64,000 nt of DNA from Planctomycetota bacterium (GCA_012960475.1 DUBE01000030.1:1-64000); one strand, 5' to 3'; shown: positions 8,342 to 17,345, counted from the first letter of the stretch. The notes: generated by a model not told the origin, from the sequence alone. Translations and numbers: made by a program.

Positions 8342-11241
8342 GAACTGGGCTCCAGGTCACAAGCACTGGCGTCATCGTTCTGCGTGAACGATTCCACGGG
8401 AGGACAGGAACAAATCAGATTGCGATCCCCATAGCCGTTGTCCACGCGACTGACCGTAGGCCAGTACTTGTGATCCTGAGTCCAAGCAGCAGGGTAGGCT
8501 GCGAGGGTGCGTGAATAGGGATGCGGCCAATCGTCTACCATCAGGGCAGCGGCGGTGTGGGGGGCATTGCAGAGGGGATTGTCCTCGGCAGGCCAAAGGC
8601 CCTCTTTAACCTGACGGATCTCCTGGCGAATCCCAATCAAGGCGTCGCACAGACGATCGAGTTCAGCCCGGGACTCGCTCTCGGTGGGCTCGATCATCAA
8701 GGTGCCAGTCACCGGGAATGACATGGTGGGGGCATGGAAGCCATAGTCCATCAGACGCTTGGCAACATCCTCCCCCGTAATCCCCGTTTCCTTCTCGATC
8801 GGGCGCAGGTCGATGATGAACTCGTGGGCCACACGACCATGGGCACCGGTGAATAGCACAGGGTAATGCTCCTTGAGACGCGCAGCCATGTAGTTGGCCG
8901 AGAGGATTGCGACCTCAGTGGACTGGCGCATCCCCTTGGGACCGAGCATGGCAATGTACATCCAAGTGATGGGCAGCACCGCAGCGCTGCCGAAAGGTGC
9001 GGCGGAGATCGTTCCGCAGGTTTGCTTGCCCCCCACCTCAACGAGTGGGTGATCTGGCAGGAACGGCACCAGATGTTCGGCCACACAGATGGGTCCCATT
9101 CCCGGACCGCCGCCCCCATGGGGAATAGCAAAGGTCTTGTGCAGATTCAAATGACACACATCCGGGCCAAATTCCCCGGGCCGACAAAGGCCAACCTGGG
9201 CATTCATGTTTGCACCGTCCATGTAGACCTGACCACCGCTCCGATGCACTGCTTCGCAGATCTCAACGATGCTCTCTTCAAAGACTCCATGGGTGGAGGG
9301 ATAGGTCACCATCAGGGCGGCCAGAGAATCCGCATGCTGCTCGGCTTTAGCCCTCAGGTCCCCCACATCGATGTTGCCCGCATCATCGCAGGCGACGGCC
9401 ACCACGCGCATGCCCGCCATCACCGCAGAAGCAGGGTTGGTGCCGTGAGCAGATGTGGGGATCAAACACACATCGCGCTCACCTTGTCCACGCGATACGT
9501 GGTATGCGCGCATCACCAGCAAGCCCGCGAACTCTCCCTGAGAACCCGCGTTGGGTTGCAGGCTTGTGGCGGCAAATCCAGTGATCTCGGTCAACCAGGT
9601 CTCAAGCTCTCGAAGCATGTGACCGTAACCCTTGGCCTGATCCAGAGGCGCGAAGGGATGCAGATTGGCGATCTTGGGCCAGCTGATGGGCAACATCTCA
9701 GCAGTGGCATTGAGCTTCATGGTGCAGGAGCCGAGCGGAATCATGGAGGTGGTCAAGGACAAGTCCTTGGAGGCCAAGCGATGAATCCAGCGCAGCATCT
9801 CGTGCTCAGAGTGATGACTGTGGAATACCTCGTGGGTCAGGTACTCATCCGTGCGCTGCAAACCAGGCGAATATTCCTGAGGCTCCTTTTCCAGGTAGGC
9901 ATCAAGATCCCCTCCGCTACCCACCAAAGCGCGCAGGATTCCGCGCACATCTGGCACGGTTGTGGTCTCATCCAAGGCCACTCCCACCGTACTGGAGTCT
10001 ATTTCACGCAGGTTGAAACCCCCATCACGCGCAGCCCGATGTACTTCTGCTGCCCGCTCCGAACCAAGCTCCACGCGCAGGGTGTCGAAGACCTCATCCG
10101 AACCTGTCTTGAGCCCGGCAGCATCCAGAGCTGCGCGCAGGGAAAGGGTCAGTCCCCTGACCCGCCTGGCAATGCGCTGCAAGCCATCGGGCCCGTGCCA
10201 GACGCCGTACATGGCGGCCATGATGGCCAAGAGAACCTGGGCCGTGCATACATTGCTGGTGGCCTTGTCCCGGCGAATATGCTGCTCACGAGTTTGCAGA
10301 GCCATACGCAGTGCCCGGCCCCCGCGAGCATCCTTGGAGACCCCGATGATTCGCCCGGGAATCAGACGCTTGTACTTGCCGCTGGTAGAGAAGAACGCCG
10401 CATGGGGTCCCCCGTAGCCCATGGGCACTCCGAAGCGTTGCGAGGAACCAATGGCCACATCGACCCCTGCAGATCCGGGAGACTGCAGCAAAGTCAAGGC
10501 CAGGAGATCTGTGGCCACGACCACCAAGGCACCCACGTTGTGGGCGCGCTCCACCAATGGCCCGAGCCCTTGCACCGAACCATAGGTGTCCGGATATTGC
10601 GTCAGTACACCACAAGCATCGCTCAAGTCCGCGTTGCCAAGATCCAGCACTTCGAGTTGCATCCCAATGGCTGAAGCCCTGGTCTGCATCACAGAAATCG
10701 TCTGGGGATGACAGCGGTCGCTGACCACAAAGCGGCTGTGCCTGCGTCGGCCGCTGGACCAACACAAGGCCATTGCCTCCGCCGCGGCGGTGCCCTCGTC
10801 CAAGAGCGAAGCATTGGCCAACTCCAAACCACACAGGTCCGCGACCATGGTTTGGAAGACCAAGAGCGCTTCCAGACGACCTTGACTTATCTCAGCCTGG
10901 TAGGGAGTGTATTGGGTATACCAAGATGGGTTCTCCAGCACGTTGCGCTGGATCACCGGCGGGGTGATGGTGCCTGAATAACCCATGCCAATGCACTGGC
11001 GGTGCAGTTGGTTCTCCTCAATCTTCTCCGCGAGGTCCTGGAGGGCCGCCTGTTGGCCACGGGCAGGGGGCAAGTCCAAGGCGCCTTGCATGCGAATGCC
11101 AGCCGGCACAGTCTCGTCAATCAGTTGATCCAGGCTGCTTGCGCCTACCTGTTCAAGCATGGACGCAAGGTCATCGGCGCCAGGCCCGATGTGGCGAGGA
11201 GCGAAGGAATCGCTGGGATCGAGGTGGCTTGGAGTGTTCAC
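8335..11241 (-). CDS. gcvP: Glycine dehydrogenase (aminomethyl-transferring), P-protein
   Basis: A full-length fused P-protein of about 968 residues; many bacteria split it into gcvPA and gcvPB. It decarboxylates glycine with PLP and passes the aminomethyl group to lipoyl GcvH. The FAPRHIGP N-terminal signature is present. The N-half is catalytically degenerate as usual. The C-half has GSCTMKLN and the PLP-lysine motif NLHKTFAIPHGGGGPG, with Lys702 as the Schiff-base residue. I start it at GTG 11241, about 12 residues before FAPRHIGP, which gives the family length; the frame stays open upstream without family similarity. gcvT and gcvH are not in the window. A TACAAT -10-like hexamer lies about 70 nt upstream on the minus strand (11316-11311). 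I found no glycine riboswitch core. Confidence 0.96.
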   Translation of the reverse strand: MNTPSHLDPSDSFAPRHIGPGADDLASMLEQVGASSLDQLIDETVPAGIRMQGALDLPPARGQQAALQDLAEKIEENQLHRQCIGMGYSGTITPPVIQRNVLENPSWYTQYTPYQAEISQGRLEALLVFQTMVADLCGLELANASLLDEGTAAAEAMALCWSSGRRRHSRFVVSDRCHPQTISVMQTRASAIGMQLEVLDLGNADLSDACGVLTQYPDTYGSVQGLGPLVERAHNVGALVVVATDLLALTLLQSPGSAGVDVAIGSSQRFGVPMGYGGPHAAFFSTSGKYKRLIPGRIIGVSKDARGGRALRMALQTREQHIRRDKATSNVCTAQVLLAIMAAMYGVWHGPDGLQRIARRVRGLTLSLRAALDAAGLKTGSDEVFDTLRVELGSERAAEVHRAARDGGFNLREIDSSTVGVALDETTTVPDVRGILRALVGSGGDLDAYLEKEPQEYSPGLQRTDEYLTHEVFHSHHSEHEMLRWIHRLASKDLSLTTSMIPLGSCTMKLNATAEMLPISWPKIANLHPFAPLDQAKGYGHMLRELETWLTEITGFAATSLQPNAGSQGEFAGLLVMRAYHVSRGQGERDVCLIPTSAHGTNPASAVMAGMRVVAVACDDAGNIDVGDLRAKAEQHADSLAALMVTYPSTHGVFEESIVEICEAVHRSGGQVYMDGANMNAQVGLCRPGEFGPDVCHLNLHKTFAIPHGGGGPGMGPICVAEHLVPFLPDHPLVEVGGKQTCGTISAAPFGSAAVLPITWMYIAMLGPKGMRQSTEVAILSANYMAARLKEHYPVLFTGAHGRVAHEFIIDLRPIEKETGITGEDVAKRLMDYGFHAPTMSFPVTGTLMIEPTESESRAELDRLCDALIGIRQEIRQVKEGLWPAEDNPLCNAPHTAAALMVDDWPHPYSRTLAAYPAAWTQDHKYWPTVSRVDNGYGDRNLICSCPPVESFTQNDDASACDLEPSSC

Positions 11242-11310
11242 GGGAGCTGGCAGCGGGGACCTCAGAATGTGCCTGAGGGAGCTTTCTCGGTGTGGCTGAA
11301 TCGGGGCGGC

Positions 11311-11316
11311 ATTGTA
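11311..11316 (-). promoter_or_regulatory. Candidate -10 box of gcvP (TACAAT)
   Basis: TACAAT reads on the minus strand about 70 nt before the gcvP GTG. No convincing -35 box is visible at 16-18 bp. This would give a leader of about 60 nt. Confidence 0.35.
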
Positions 11317-11499
11317 GGGCCTGGAGCGCTGATCTGTGCCCCCTCCAGCGCAGGCGAAAGATGATCCGGGAATTGTCATTCGGAACCCATTTCGAGCCAA
11401 AAGAGCCAAAATGAGGTGTTTTTTGCTCATTATTGCCTCAAAACGGGGCGCTTTTGACATCTCCAGCAATGCACCTTCGTAGGCCGATATGGAACCCTC

Positions 11500-11505
11500 T
11501 AAAAT
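11500..11505 (+). promoter_or_regulatory. -10 box deciding the TetR start (TAAAAT)
   Basis: TAAAAT ends 7 nt before GTG 11513, which is in frame with the TetR protein. This matches the leaderless spacing seen at other genes in the window and argues against the earlier ATG at 11489, which would lie upstream of the -10 box. Confidence 0.5.
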
Positions 11506-11512
11506 ACAGATA

Positions 11513-12124
11513 GTGACAAACTCGTTAGGGGAAGCAACGACCCCAGCAGGCCCTCTCATGATCACCCTCTCCAGCAGAAATCTTGCCCTCGAACAGGCCA
11601 TGCAGACCTTCTGGGAAAAGGGGTATGAAGGCGCTTCGGTGCAGGTCCTGGTCGATCGCACGGGTTTGCATCGGGCAAACCTCTACGCGGTCTTCCAGTC
11701 GAAGGGGGCCCTCTTTCTGGAAGCCCTCAATTGCTACTGCGAGAAACGCATAGATCAGGTTAGCGCTAGCCTGAGCAGGGAGGATCCGATGGAAGCCCTG
11801 CGGGAAATGGCTACCTCCCTCGTGGAGCCCCCCGCGAACAACCAACCCTCCATCTGTCTCGTTTTGCGCACAACTCTTGGCCAGGGATTTGAAGTCCCAG
11901 GAGTTCGCGAGCGGATACAGAAACACAACGAGCGGATGCTGGCGGCCTTCGAGGACGCCATTGTACGAGCACAGATACGCGGCGAACTGGAGAAGCGTGA
12001 CCCCAGCCTGATGGCTCAGCTCTTCCTGCTGGGATTGAAAGGCCTCTGTGGGGCGCGAATCTGTGACGCCACACCCGAGCGTAGGACCGCTGTGGTCAAC
12101 GCATTGCTCGCAAGCATTGGCTGA
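11513..12124 (+). CDS. TetR/AcrR-family transcriptional regulator
   Basis: About 203 residues with an N-terminal helix-turn-helix. ALEQAMQTFWEKGYEGASVQVLVDRTGLHRANLYAVFQSK is the characteristic TetR DNA-binding region: the first helix with FWEKGY, then turn and recognition helix ending in LYxxFxSK. The C-terminal ligand/dimer domain is unremarkable. I favour GTG 11513 because TAAAAT stands 7 nt before it; ATG 11558 would also leave a complete domain. It is divergent from gcvP with about 270 bp between and may control that operon or itself. The inducer is unknown. Confidence 0.87.
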   Translation: MTNSLGEATTPAGPLMITLSSRNLALEQAMQTFWEKGYEGASVQVLVDRTGLHRANLYAVFQSKGALFLEALNCYCEKRIDQVSASLSREDPMEALREMATSLVEPPANNQPSICLVLRTTLGQGFEVPGVRERIQKHNERMLAAFEDAIVRAQIRGELEKRDPSLMAQLFLLGLKGLCGARICDATPERRTAVVNALLASIG

Positions 12125-12277
12125 TGCAGCAGGACCTTTGCTCTTCTGAGCACGCCGCGCATCTCCCAAACCAACTCCATCAAGGAGCACCTGATTACTG
12201 AAGGGAGCAGGAGCCTGGAGTATCGCCAGTTTCGGCTCGACGCGAACGGAACGAGATTCCTGTATCTAGCGGGTGTC

Positions 12278-12925
12278 CTATCGACGGCCCTGAGCCACAT
12301 CGGACCCAATACCCTCAAGCCAGAGAGCGAGGCCCTTGCCTTCTATTTGATGCTTCCCATCCAGCCCGCGCATGGCGTGGCACCAGGCACTGGGAACCGG
12401 ATCATGATCGCGCCACTCCAGACCCGGGGGAAAGATCATCACCAGATGCCGGCCCACGCCCAGGGGCAGGCAACCTTGGGTCATCCAACTGGCGGCCATG
12501 CGCTGTTCGTCAATGAAAGCCCGCACTCGATCTTTCGGCAACCCGCGCAGATGAGTGCACACCAGCGCCGCATCGTCTTCGGGATAGACCCGTTGAAACA
12601 CCAAAATCGCAGCCCGGTCGGGACTCGCGGGGATCCAGGAATCACGAATGGTCTCCAGCAGATCGCAACAGGTACTGCAGCTGGGGGAGGCCAGGATCAT
12701 CAGTCGCTGCTGGTCCAGGTGCTGATTGAAAGCCTCTCGCAGGGGACTCAAGTCTCGCTGCATGGGCTCCAGGAGGGGTCCGCTGGGCCGCAGAGACTCG
12801 TCCAGGTCCAAAAAAGCACCGGAGGAGGCCGAGCAGCCTGCTAGCAAGCCAAGCAAGAGCCCGACGAGCAGCCCCTTGGATGGCTTCTCGAGGTGTTTTG
12901 TGGGTTGATGCCTGGGGGTTCTCAT
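12278..12925 (-). CDS. Lipoprotein with a CxxCC thioredoxin-like motif
   Basis: A 215-residue lipoprotein. The start at 12925 gives a basic N-region, a hydrophobic segment (LLVGLLLGLLAGC) and a lipobox LAGC, so it should be lipidated and exported. Further on, LMILASPSCSTCCDLLETIRDSW has the strand followed by a Cys-x2-Cys-Cys turn and helix expected of a thioredoxin-like redox domain. The rest (EDDAALVCTHLRGLPKDRVRAFIDEQR) is compatible with that fold but I cannot name a family. It may be a periplasmic thiol or metal protein. It is divergent from the Nudix gene, 116 bp away. Confidence 0.75.
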   Translation of the reverse strand: MRTPRHQPTKHLEKPSKGLLVGLLLGLLAGCSASSGAFLDLDESLRPSGPLLEPMQRDLSPLREAFNQHLDQQRLMILASPSCSTCCDLLETIRDSWIPASPDRAAILVFQRVYPEDDAALVCTHLRGLPKDRVRAFIDEQRMAASWMTQGCLPLGVGRHLVMIFPPGLEWRDHDPVPSAWCHAMRGLDGKHQIEGKGLALWLEGIGSDVAQGRR

Positions 12926-13041
12926 GAACGGTTGCAGGGGACATGACAGACTGCCCCCCAGGTCCAGGAATCGACCTCTCGGGCTGCCCAACCCAAGTCA
13001 CGCCCCAGAAACGCTTCCAGGGGTAGCGCCACGGTCCCCCA

Positions 13042-13875
13042 ATGGGGATCATCTGGCCCGTGTCCGACCCCAACCGAGTTCCCCATCAGCCCCAGAGCGC
13101 GGGTTCCGATGGCTCCGCCCCCCTCACCCTGAGCGCCATCGAGATCGTAGAGGACCGCACTCCGGGCAGCCTGGCGGACGAGGGCTACCTGCGCATCGAG
13201 AGGTTGCAGGTACGCAACCTCTATTCGAACGGCAGCCACTCGGACACCTATCCCTGCGATGTGCTACGGCGGCCAGGAAGTGATGCAGTAGCTGCGGTGC
13301 TATTCGAGCGCACCCAGGACAACAGCATTCGTGTGCTGCTACGAGAAGCGATCAGAGTGCCGATCTATCTGCGGCGCACGCGGGATCTGGTGCACGCCGA
13401 TGACCGCGATCACGACGGGATCATCGAGCTGGTGGCTGGCATGGTGGAGGCCAGCGACCCCGCTGGACAGGAGGGCCTCGCCCTGCGCGCCCAAGCGGAG
13501 ACCCTGGAGGAGGTGGGGCTTGATGCGCCGCTTGATGTGTTTCAAAGCCTGGGGCGAGGGTCCTTCGCCAGCCCTGGCACGGGAGATGAAAAAGTGCTCT
13601 TCCAGGTGGCGGAAGTGGACTTGGACCAAGCGAATCCCGACGCCGCCAGCGGAGATGGCTCCGTGATGGAGGAATGGGGTCGCTTGGTGTTCATGGAATT
13701 GGGCGAAGCGATTCGCGCCTGCCGGGATGGGCGCATCCCGGATCTCAAGACCGAAGTGGGGCTCCTACGGCTAGCGGACCATCTGGGCTACATCCCTCAG
13801 TTGGGGCTTTACGCGTCGGATCTGCCCGAGGACCTGCGCGCGCGCTACCAGGGCCTGGATGAGGCGCGGGACTGA
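13042..13875 (+). CDS. Nudix-like hydrolase, first gene of a four-gene operon
   Basis: A 277-residue protein with an ADP-ribose-pyrophosphatase-like layout. Strands are followed by ELVAGMVEASDP and then AQAETLEEVGLDA, which corresponds to the Nudix box GxExxx...RExxEExG. The usual Arg of the RE pair is Ala (AE), and the loop after the first Gly is lengthened, so the box is atypical. The metal-binding EE pair is intact. Family members cleave nucleoside diphosphates linked to another group. Its stop overlaps the next start (TGATG at 13873-13877), so translation is coupled. The exact start is uncertain; ATG 13042 has no Shine-Dalgarno. In this setting it may clean up or recycle a nucleotide-activated intermediate; that is inference. 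Confidence 0.75.
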   Translation: MGIIWPVSDPNRVPHQPQSAGSDGSAPLTLSAIEIVEDRTPGSLADEGYLRIERLQVRNLYSNGSHSDTYPCDVLRRPGSDAVAAVLFERTQDNSIRVLLREAIRVPIYLRRTRDLVHADDRDHDGIIELVAGMVEASDPAGQEGLALRAQAETLEEVGLDAPLDVFQSLGRGSFASPGTGDEKVLFQVAEVDLDQANPDAASGDGSVMEEWGRLVFMELGEAIRACRDGRIPDLKTEVGLLRLADHLGYIPQLGLYASDLPEDLRARYQGLDEARD

Positions 13876-14819
13876 TGAGTCGGGCCCCGCGCATGGCGAT
13901 CATCGGTGCCCGTCGGGCGCGCCAGGGTCTGGGGCCCTTCGTGGCCCGAGATCTGACAAGGGCTGGCTGCGAGGTAACAGCCTTTTGCACTTCCAACCAC
14001 GAAACTGTCGAGGAAGCAGGAGAGCAACTGCTGGCTCTTGGCGTGAATGCACGCGGGTTCAACTCGGCGCAGGAATTGTTGGCCGAAACGCTGGACCTGG
14101 ACGGGATTGCGATCCTGAGCCCGACTGCTTGCCACGCGGAACACCTGGCCCTTGCGCTGGAGGCGGGGTTGCATGTGCTATGTGAGAAACCCTTGTTGGG
14201 TCCGGGCAGCGCAGCGTCGGATCTGGCCTTGGAATTCCACGAACGCGGACTCTTGCTTGTGGAAAACTGCCAATGGCCTGCCGCACTCACGGCTCTGGCC
14301 AAGGAGGACGAACGCTTCGCCCACGGACCACAGGAGTCCTTTTCCATGGGCCTCGCGCCGGAGGGCCGGGGGCTGGTGTTGCTGCAGGAATCACTCTCCC
14401 ATCCAATCAGCATCTTGCAGGAGTGCTTGGGCCCGGAGCTGAATTTCACAGAACTCTCCTGGGACTGGAATTTGGACCAGAGTGCCGTGACCTTGGCCTG
14501 CAACGCTCACTCAAGCGAGCGCCTGATCTCAGTGCGCATCGAACTCGCCTGCACGAACATCCGCCCGCGCCCCGCCTGGTTTGAATTTGACAACCTGCGC
14601 GCCGAACGAGAAGTGCGCGAGGAAGACTACAGCATTGGTTTTCGGGTCGAAGAGCGTTTGATTCCAATTTTGGATCCCCTCAGCACTCATCTGTCCCACT
14701 TCGCGGGACTCCTGCACGCTACAGTGGAGGGCTGCCCCCCACCTCATCCGAAGCCCCTGATCCAAAGAGCAGCACTCTTCTGCGCTCTGTTCCAGGACGC
14801 CCAGCGAAGCACTTCATGA
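13875..14819 (+). CDS. Gfo/Idh/MocA-family oxidoreductase
   Basis: A 314-residue NAD(P)-dependent sugar or polyol dehydrogenase type protein. The N-terminal Rossmann strand MAIIGARRARQGLGPF replaces the usual GxGxxG with a variant. The conserved HVLCEKPL motif, which contributes the catalytic-domain Lys-Pro, is present at about residue 100. Downstream, SHPISILQECLG and the beta-sheet region (LISVRIELACTN ... WFEFDN) fit the C-terminal substrate domain. It overlaps the Nudix gene by 1 bp and the radical SAM gene by 4 bp (ATGA), a tight operon. It probably oxidises or reduces a sugar carbon in a pathway with its neighbours; the substrate is unknown. Confidence 0.85.
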   Translation: MSRAPRMAIIGARRARQGLGPFVARDLTRAGCEVTAFCTSNHETVEEAGEQLLALGVNARGFNSAQELLAETLDLDGIAILSPTACHAEHLALALEAGLHVLCEKPLLGPGSAASDLALEFHERGLLLVENCQWPAALTALAKEDERFAHGPQESFSMGLAPEGRGLVLLQESLSHPISILQECLGPELNFTELSWDWNLDQSAVTLACNAHSSERLISVRIELACTNIRPRPAWFEFDNLRAEREVREEDYSIGFRVEERLIPILDPLSTHLSHFAGLLHATVEGCPPPHPKPLIQRAALFCALFQDAQRSTS

Positions 14820-16060
14820 CCCATGCCATTCACGACTTTGCAGCCAAGCTGCGCGGGGACCGGGCGCAGCCCATGCTTGTCTCCTATGTGCAGTGGCGTA
14901 GGGCGCTCAAGGCCAATGCTGAGGTCAACCAGATAGCCAACGAAGAGACCGACAGGCCTGTCCTTCCAATTCCCGAGCAAGCTCCGATCTCCATCAACCT
15001 GGACCTGACCACCGCTTGCAACTACCGCTGCACCCACTGCATCGACTGGGATGTGCTCAACGGCCGCGAGAAATTCGTGGATCAGGACCTCCTTGATTCC
15101 TTGCGCGCTATGCGCGAGCACGGTCTGGCTTCGGTGATCTTGATCGGTGGCGGTGAGCCGACTCTTCACCCGCTATTTGAAGATGTGGTGCGCTTCATCA
15201 AGCGCGACCTGGGCCTGGCATTGGCGATTGTCTCCAACGGAAGCCGCCCAGATCGCTTGACCCAGGCGGCGGCAGAGATGACAAAAGGCGATTGGATTCG
15301 CCTCAGCCTGGACGCGGGCTCCAACGAGTTGTTCCGGGCCATGCACCGGCCCAACGACCCCAAGCTCAACCTGGACACGATCTGTGCGGCGATTCCCGAC
15401 ATGCGAGCAGCCGGTCCCCTGGTCACCCTGGGCTACAGCTTTGTGGTCACCTGGGAAGGAGCTTCGCGAGATGAAGAGTCGATCTTGGAAAATGTGGACG
15501 AGATAGTCTCAGCCGCGGAACGCGCCAAGCAGGCAGGGTTCGACTACATTGGGTACAAGCCCGTACTAGGCCGCGCGGAGGACGGCGCCGAGGTGATGGA
15601 TCCCTCCACCATGGCCGCCCAGGTGCAAGCGGTGGCCAAACGCATCCGCGATGAGGTCAACCGCGCCCGCAAGTTGGAGGACGAGAGCTTCACGGTATAC
15701 GAGAGCATCAACCTGGCCCTCTTGGAAGAAGGCAATTGGACCGAAGCCACGCGTCAGCCAAGAACCTGTCACATGCAAGCCCTGCGGCAAGTGCTCTCGC
15801 CCTTGGGTTTGTACAACTGCCCCGCCCACCGCGGCGTGGACAAGGCGCGCATCGGTCCCGCCAACGCCTGGGCCACGCCCGAGAACCGGGCCCAAACCCG
15901 CGCAGCCACTGAAGGGCTGCTCAAGACCTTCGATGCCTCGGTGGAGTGCGCGTCGGTCACTTGCCTCTACCATTCGGTGAACTGGTGGATCGAAGATCTC
16001 ATCGCGAACCCGGATCTGCCCATCCCCATGGCCCTTGAAGCAGGGGATCCCTTCCTATGA
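14816..16060 (+). CDS. Radical SAM enzyme with SPASM-like C-terminus
   Basis: A 414-residue radical SAM protein. Cys68-x3-Cys72-x2-Cys75 (ACNYRCTHC) binds the [4Fe-4S] cluster that cleaves S-adenosylmethionine. IGGGEPTLHP is the GGE motif contacting SAM, and IVSNGS and IRLSLDAG continue the barrel. C-terminal Cys318, Cys335, Cys378 and Cys383 (GLYNC and ECASVTC contexts) suggest an auxiliary iron-sulfur cluster of SPASM type. Such enzymes modify peptides, sugars or cofactors. No precursor peptide gene is visible nearby. The neighbours (dehydrogenase, nucleotidyltransferase, Nudix) point rather to a carbohydrate-type substrate, but this is inference. It overlaps both neighbouring genes by 4 bp. 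Confidence 0.9.
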   Translation: MTHAIHDFAAKLRGDRAQPMLVSYVQWRRALKANAEVNQIANEETDRPVLPIPEQAPISINLDLTTACNYRCTHCIDWDVLNGREKFVDQDLLDSLRAMREHGLASVILIGGGEPTLHPLFEDVVRFIKRDLGLALAIVSNGSRPDRLTQAAAEMTKGDWIRLSLDAGSNELFRAMHRPNDPKLNLDTICAAIPDMRAAGPLVTLGYSFVVTWEGASRDEESILENVDEIVSAAERAKQAGFDYIGYKPVLGRAEDGAEVMDPSTMAAQVQAVAKRIRDEVNRARKLEDESFTVYESINLALLEEGNWTEATRQPRTCHMQALRQVLSPLGLYNCPAHRGVDKARIGPANAWATPENRAQTRAATEGLLKTFDASVECASVTCLYHSVNWWIEDLIANPDLPIPMALEAGDPFL

Positions 16061-16542
16061 GCGCACTGATCCGATTGGACCCCAACGCCGCCCAAGAACA
16101 CCTGACGCAACTCCCCGGGGCCACCACCATCGGGCTCGCTGTGGGCTGCTTCGACCTCTTGCATGTGGGCCATATACGCATGCTGGTCGCAGCCCGAGAA
16201 TTCGTGGACTGCATCGTTGTGGCCCTCAACACAGACGCCAGCGTACGAGGGCTGAAGGGACCGAATCGCCCTCTGGTCATGCTCAACGACAGAGCCGAGC
16301 TCCTCAGCGCACTGCACTGCGTTGATCTGATCACCAGCTTTGATGAACCCACTGCCGAATCCCTGATCGACCTGCTGCAGCCCGCTGCCCTGATCAAAGG
16401 AACCGATCGCACCCTGGAAACGGTCCCCGAAGCCTCCCAGATGAAAGCGATCGGAGGTCAGGTCCTCTTTCTCGGAGGTCCTAAGACCCACTCTTCCACA
16501 GAACTCGCCTCTCGTGCAGAGACTGGGAAGGCAACCTCCTAG
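16057..16542 (+). CDS. HxGH nucleotidyltransferase (HldE/RfaE C-domain-like)
   Basis: A 161-residue cytidylyltransferase-fold protein. GCFDLLHVGHIRML carries the HxGH motif (His36, His39) that binds the nucleotide phosphates. ALNTDASVRGLKGPNRPL and LIKGTDRT match the adenylyltransferase half of the heptose enzyme HldE (RfaE2). The end has HSSTELASR, close to the family's HSTT/S loop. It should join ATP (or CTP) to a sugar 1-phosphate or similar. No kinase domain or other heptose gene is adjacent. It is the last gene of the coupled operon and overlaps the convergent tonB-like gene by 4 bp. Confidence 0.85.
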   Translation: MSALIRLDPNAAQEHLTQLPGATTIGLAVGCFDLLHVGHIRMLVAAREFVDCIVVALNTDASVRGLKGPNRPLVMLNDRAELLSALHCVDLITSFDEPTAESLIDLLQPAALIKGTDRTLETVPEASQMKAIGGQVLFLGGPKTHSSTELASRAETGKATS

Positions 16543-17330
16543 GGCACGTACCGGATCGTCTTGGACACCACAGCCTCCACCGGCTCGCCATTCTCCTGTG
16601 CCGGGCGGTAGCGCCAAGACCAGACAGAGCGGGCTGCGTTTTCGATCAGCGTGCGGTTACCAGTGGAGGAGATGATCTCCACGCCGCGGACCTTACCGTC
16701 ATCGCCAACGGTGATCGCCAGACGAACTTCAGCCGAAATCTTGGAACGAGCGGCCCATGCCGGGTAAGGAGGCTCTTCGCATTGACCGGGGATTTGCTCA
16801 GGTTCATCAAGAGCTGTCTGCTGTCCTTGAGAAGCCTCGGGAATGGGCTCTGTGGACGTGGGTTCGCTGGGTACCGGAGTCCGCTCTGGAGTCAATCGCA
16901 GATGGGGATCGACAGTAGCGAAGGGGTCCGAATCTGCAACGGGGATGAGATCCCTGGGACTGGGCGCGGGGGGGATTTCCTGGGGAAAGGAAGGCTCGAT
17001 TTCGGGGAAGACAAGGTCCTCAAGATCCGCGCCTGGATCGAGTGAGTCGCTTGGGATTTCCGGGAGGGGCGGAAGGAATTCCTCGGGTTCAGGTGCGAGG
17101 TCAGTGGGCGCTGGTGTGGGCTCGATGAAGGGAATAATTGAGACCGCTGACTGGCGTTGGGGTACGCCTCTTGCCGGGTTGGGCACAAAGGGAATCCAGC
17201 CCACGAGGGTCCCCAGCACCAGAAGATGCAGCCCGGCGGAGGCCAACATGGAGCGCCGCCCCGGAGCCTCTGAGGGGCTGGGGTTGTGCCCCTGGTAGGG
17301 GTCCTGGGGGGATTTGCGCACGCGGGGCAT
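16539..17330 (-). CDS. TonB-like energy transducer
   Basis: A 263-residue TonB-type protein. After a short cytoplasmic N-terminus there is one membrane helix (about residues 29-48, SAGLHLLVLGTLVGWIPF), then a long Pro/Glu-rich periplasmic linker (about 60-190). The C-terminal TonB domain follows, with YPAWAARSKISAEVRLAITVGDDGKVRGVEIISSTG and a final WRYRPAxxNGxPV stretch. It transmits proton-motive energy to outer-membrane receptors. ExbB and ExbD are not in the window. It is divergent from a TonB-dependent receptor, its likely partner. TAGGGT lies 9 nt before the ATG. Confidence 0.9.
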   Translation of the reverse strand: MPRVRKSPQDPYQGHNPSPSEAPGRRSMLASAGLHLLVLGTLVGWIPFVPNPARGVPQRQSAVSIIPFIEPTPAPTDLAPEPEEFLPPLPEIPSDSLDPGADLEDLVFPEIEPSFPQEIPPAPSPRDLIPVADSDPFATVDPHLRLTPERTPVPSEPTSTEPIPEASQGQQTALDEPEQIPGQCEEPPYPAWAARSKISAEVRLAITVGDDGKVRGVEIISSTGNRTLIENAARSVWSWRYRPAQENGEPVEAVVSKTIRYVP

Positions 17331-17339
17331 GGACTGAAT

Positions 17340-17345
17340 ACCCTA
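17340..17345 (-). promoter_or_regulatory. -10-like TAGGGT before the tonB-like gene
   Basis: The hexamer ends 9 nt before the ATG on the minus strand, giving a leader of 2-3 nt at most. No -35 was identified. Confidence 0.35.

Noticed and set aside
8866-10674. Long open frame on the plus strand opposite gcvP (about 600 codons)
   Set aside because: It lies entirely within a clear gcvP and has no recognisable domain. G+C-rich genes commonly leave such antisense frames open.
11242-11499. Glycine riboswitch before gcvP
   Set aside because: I could not find the paired aptamer core sequences in the 250 nt upstream on the minus strand.
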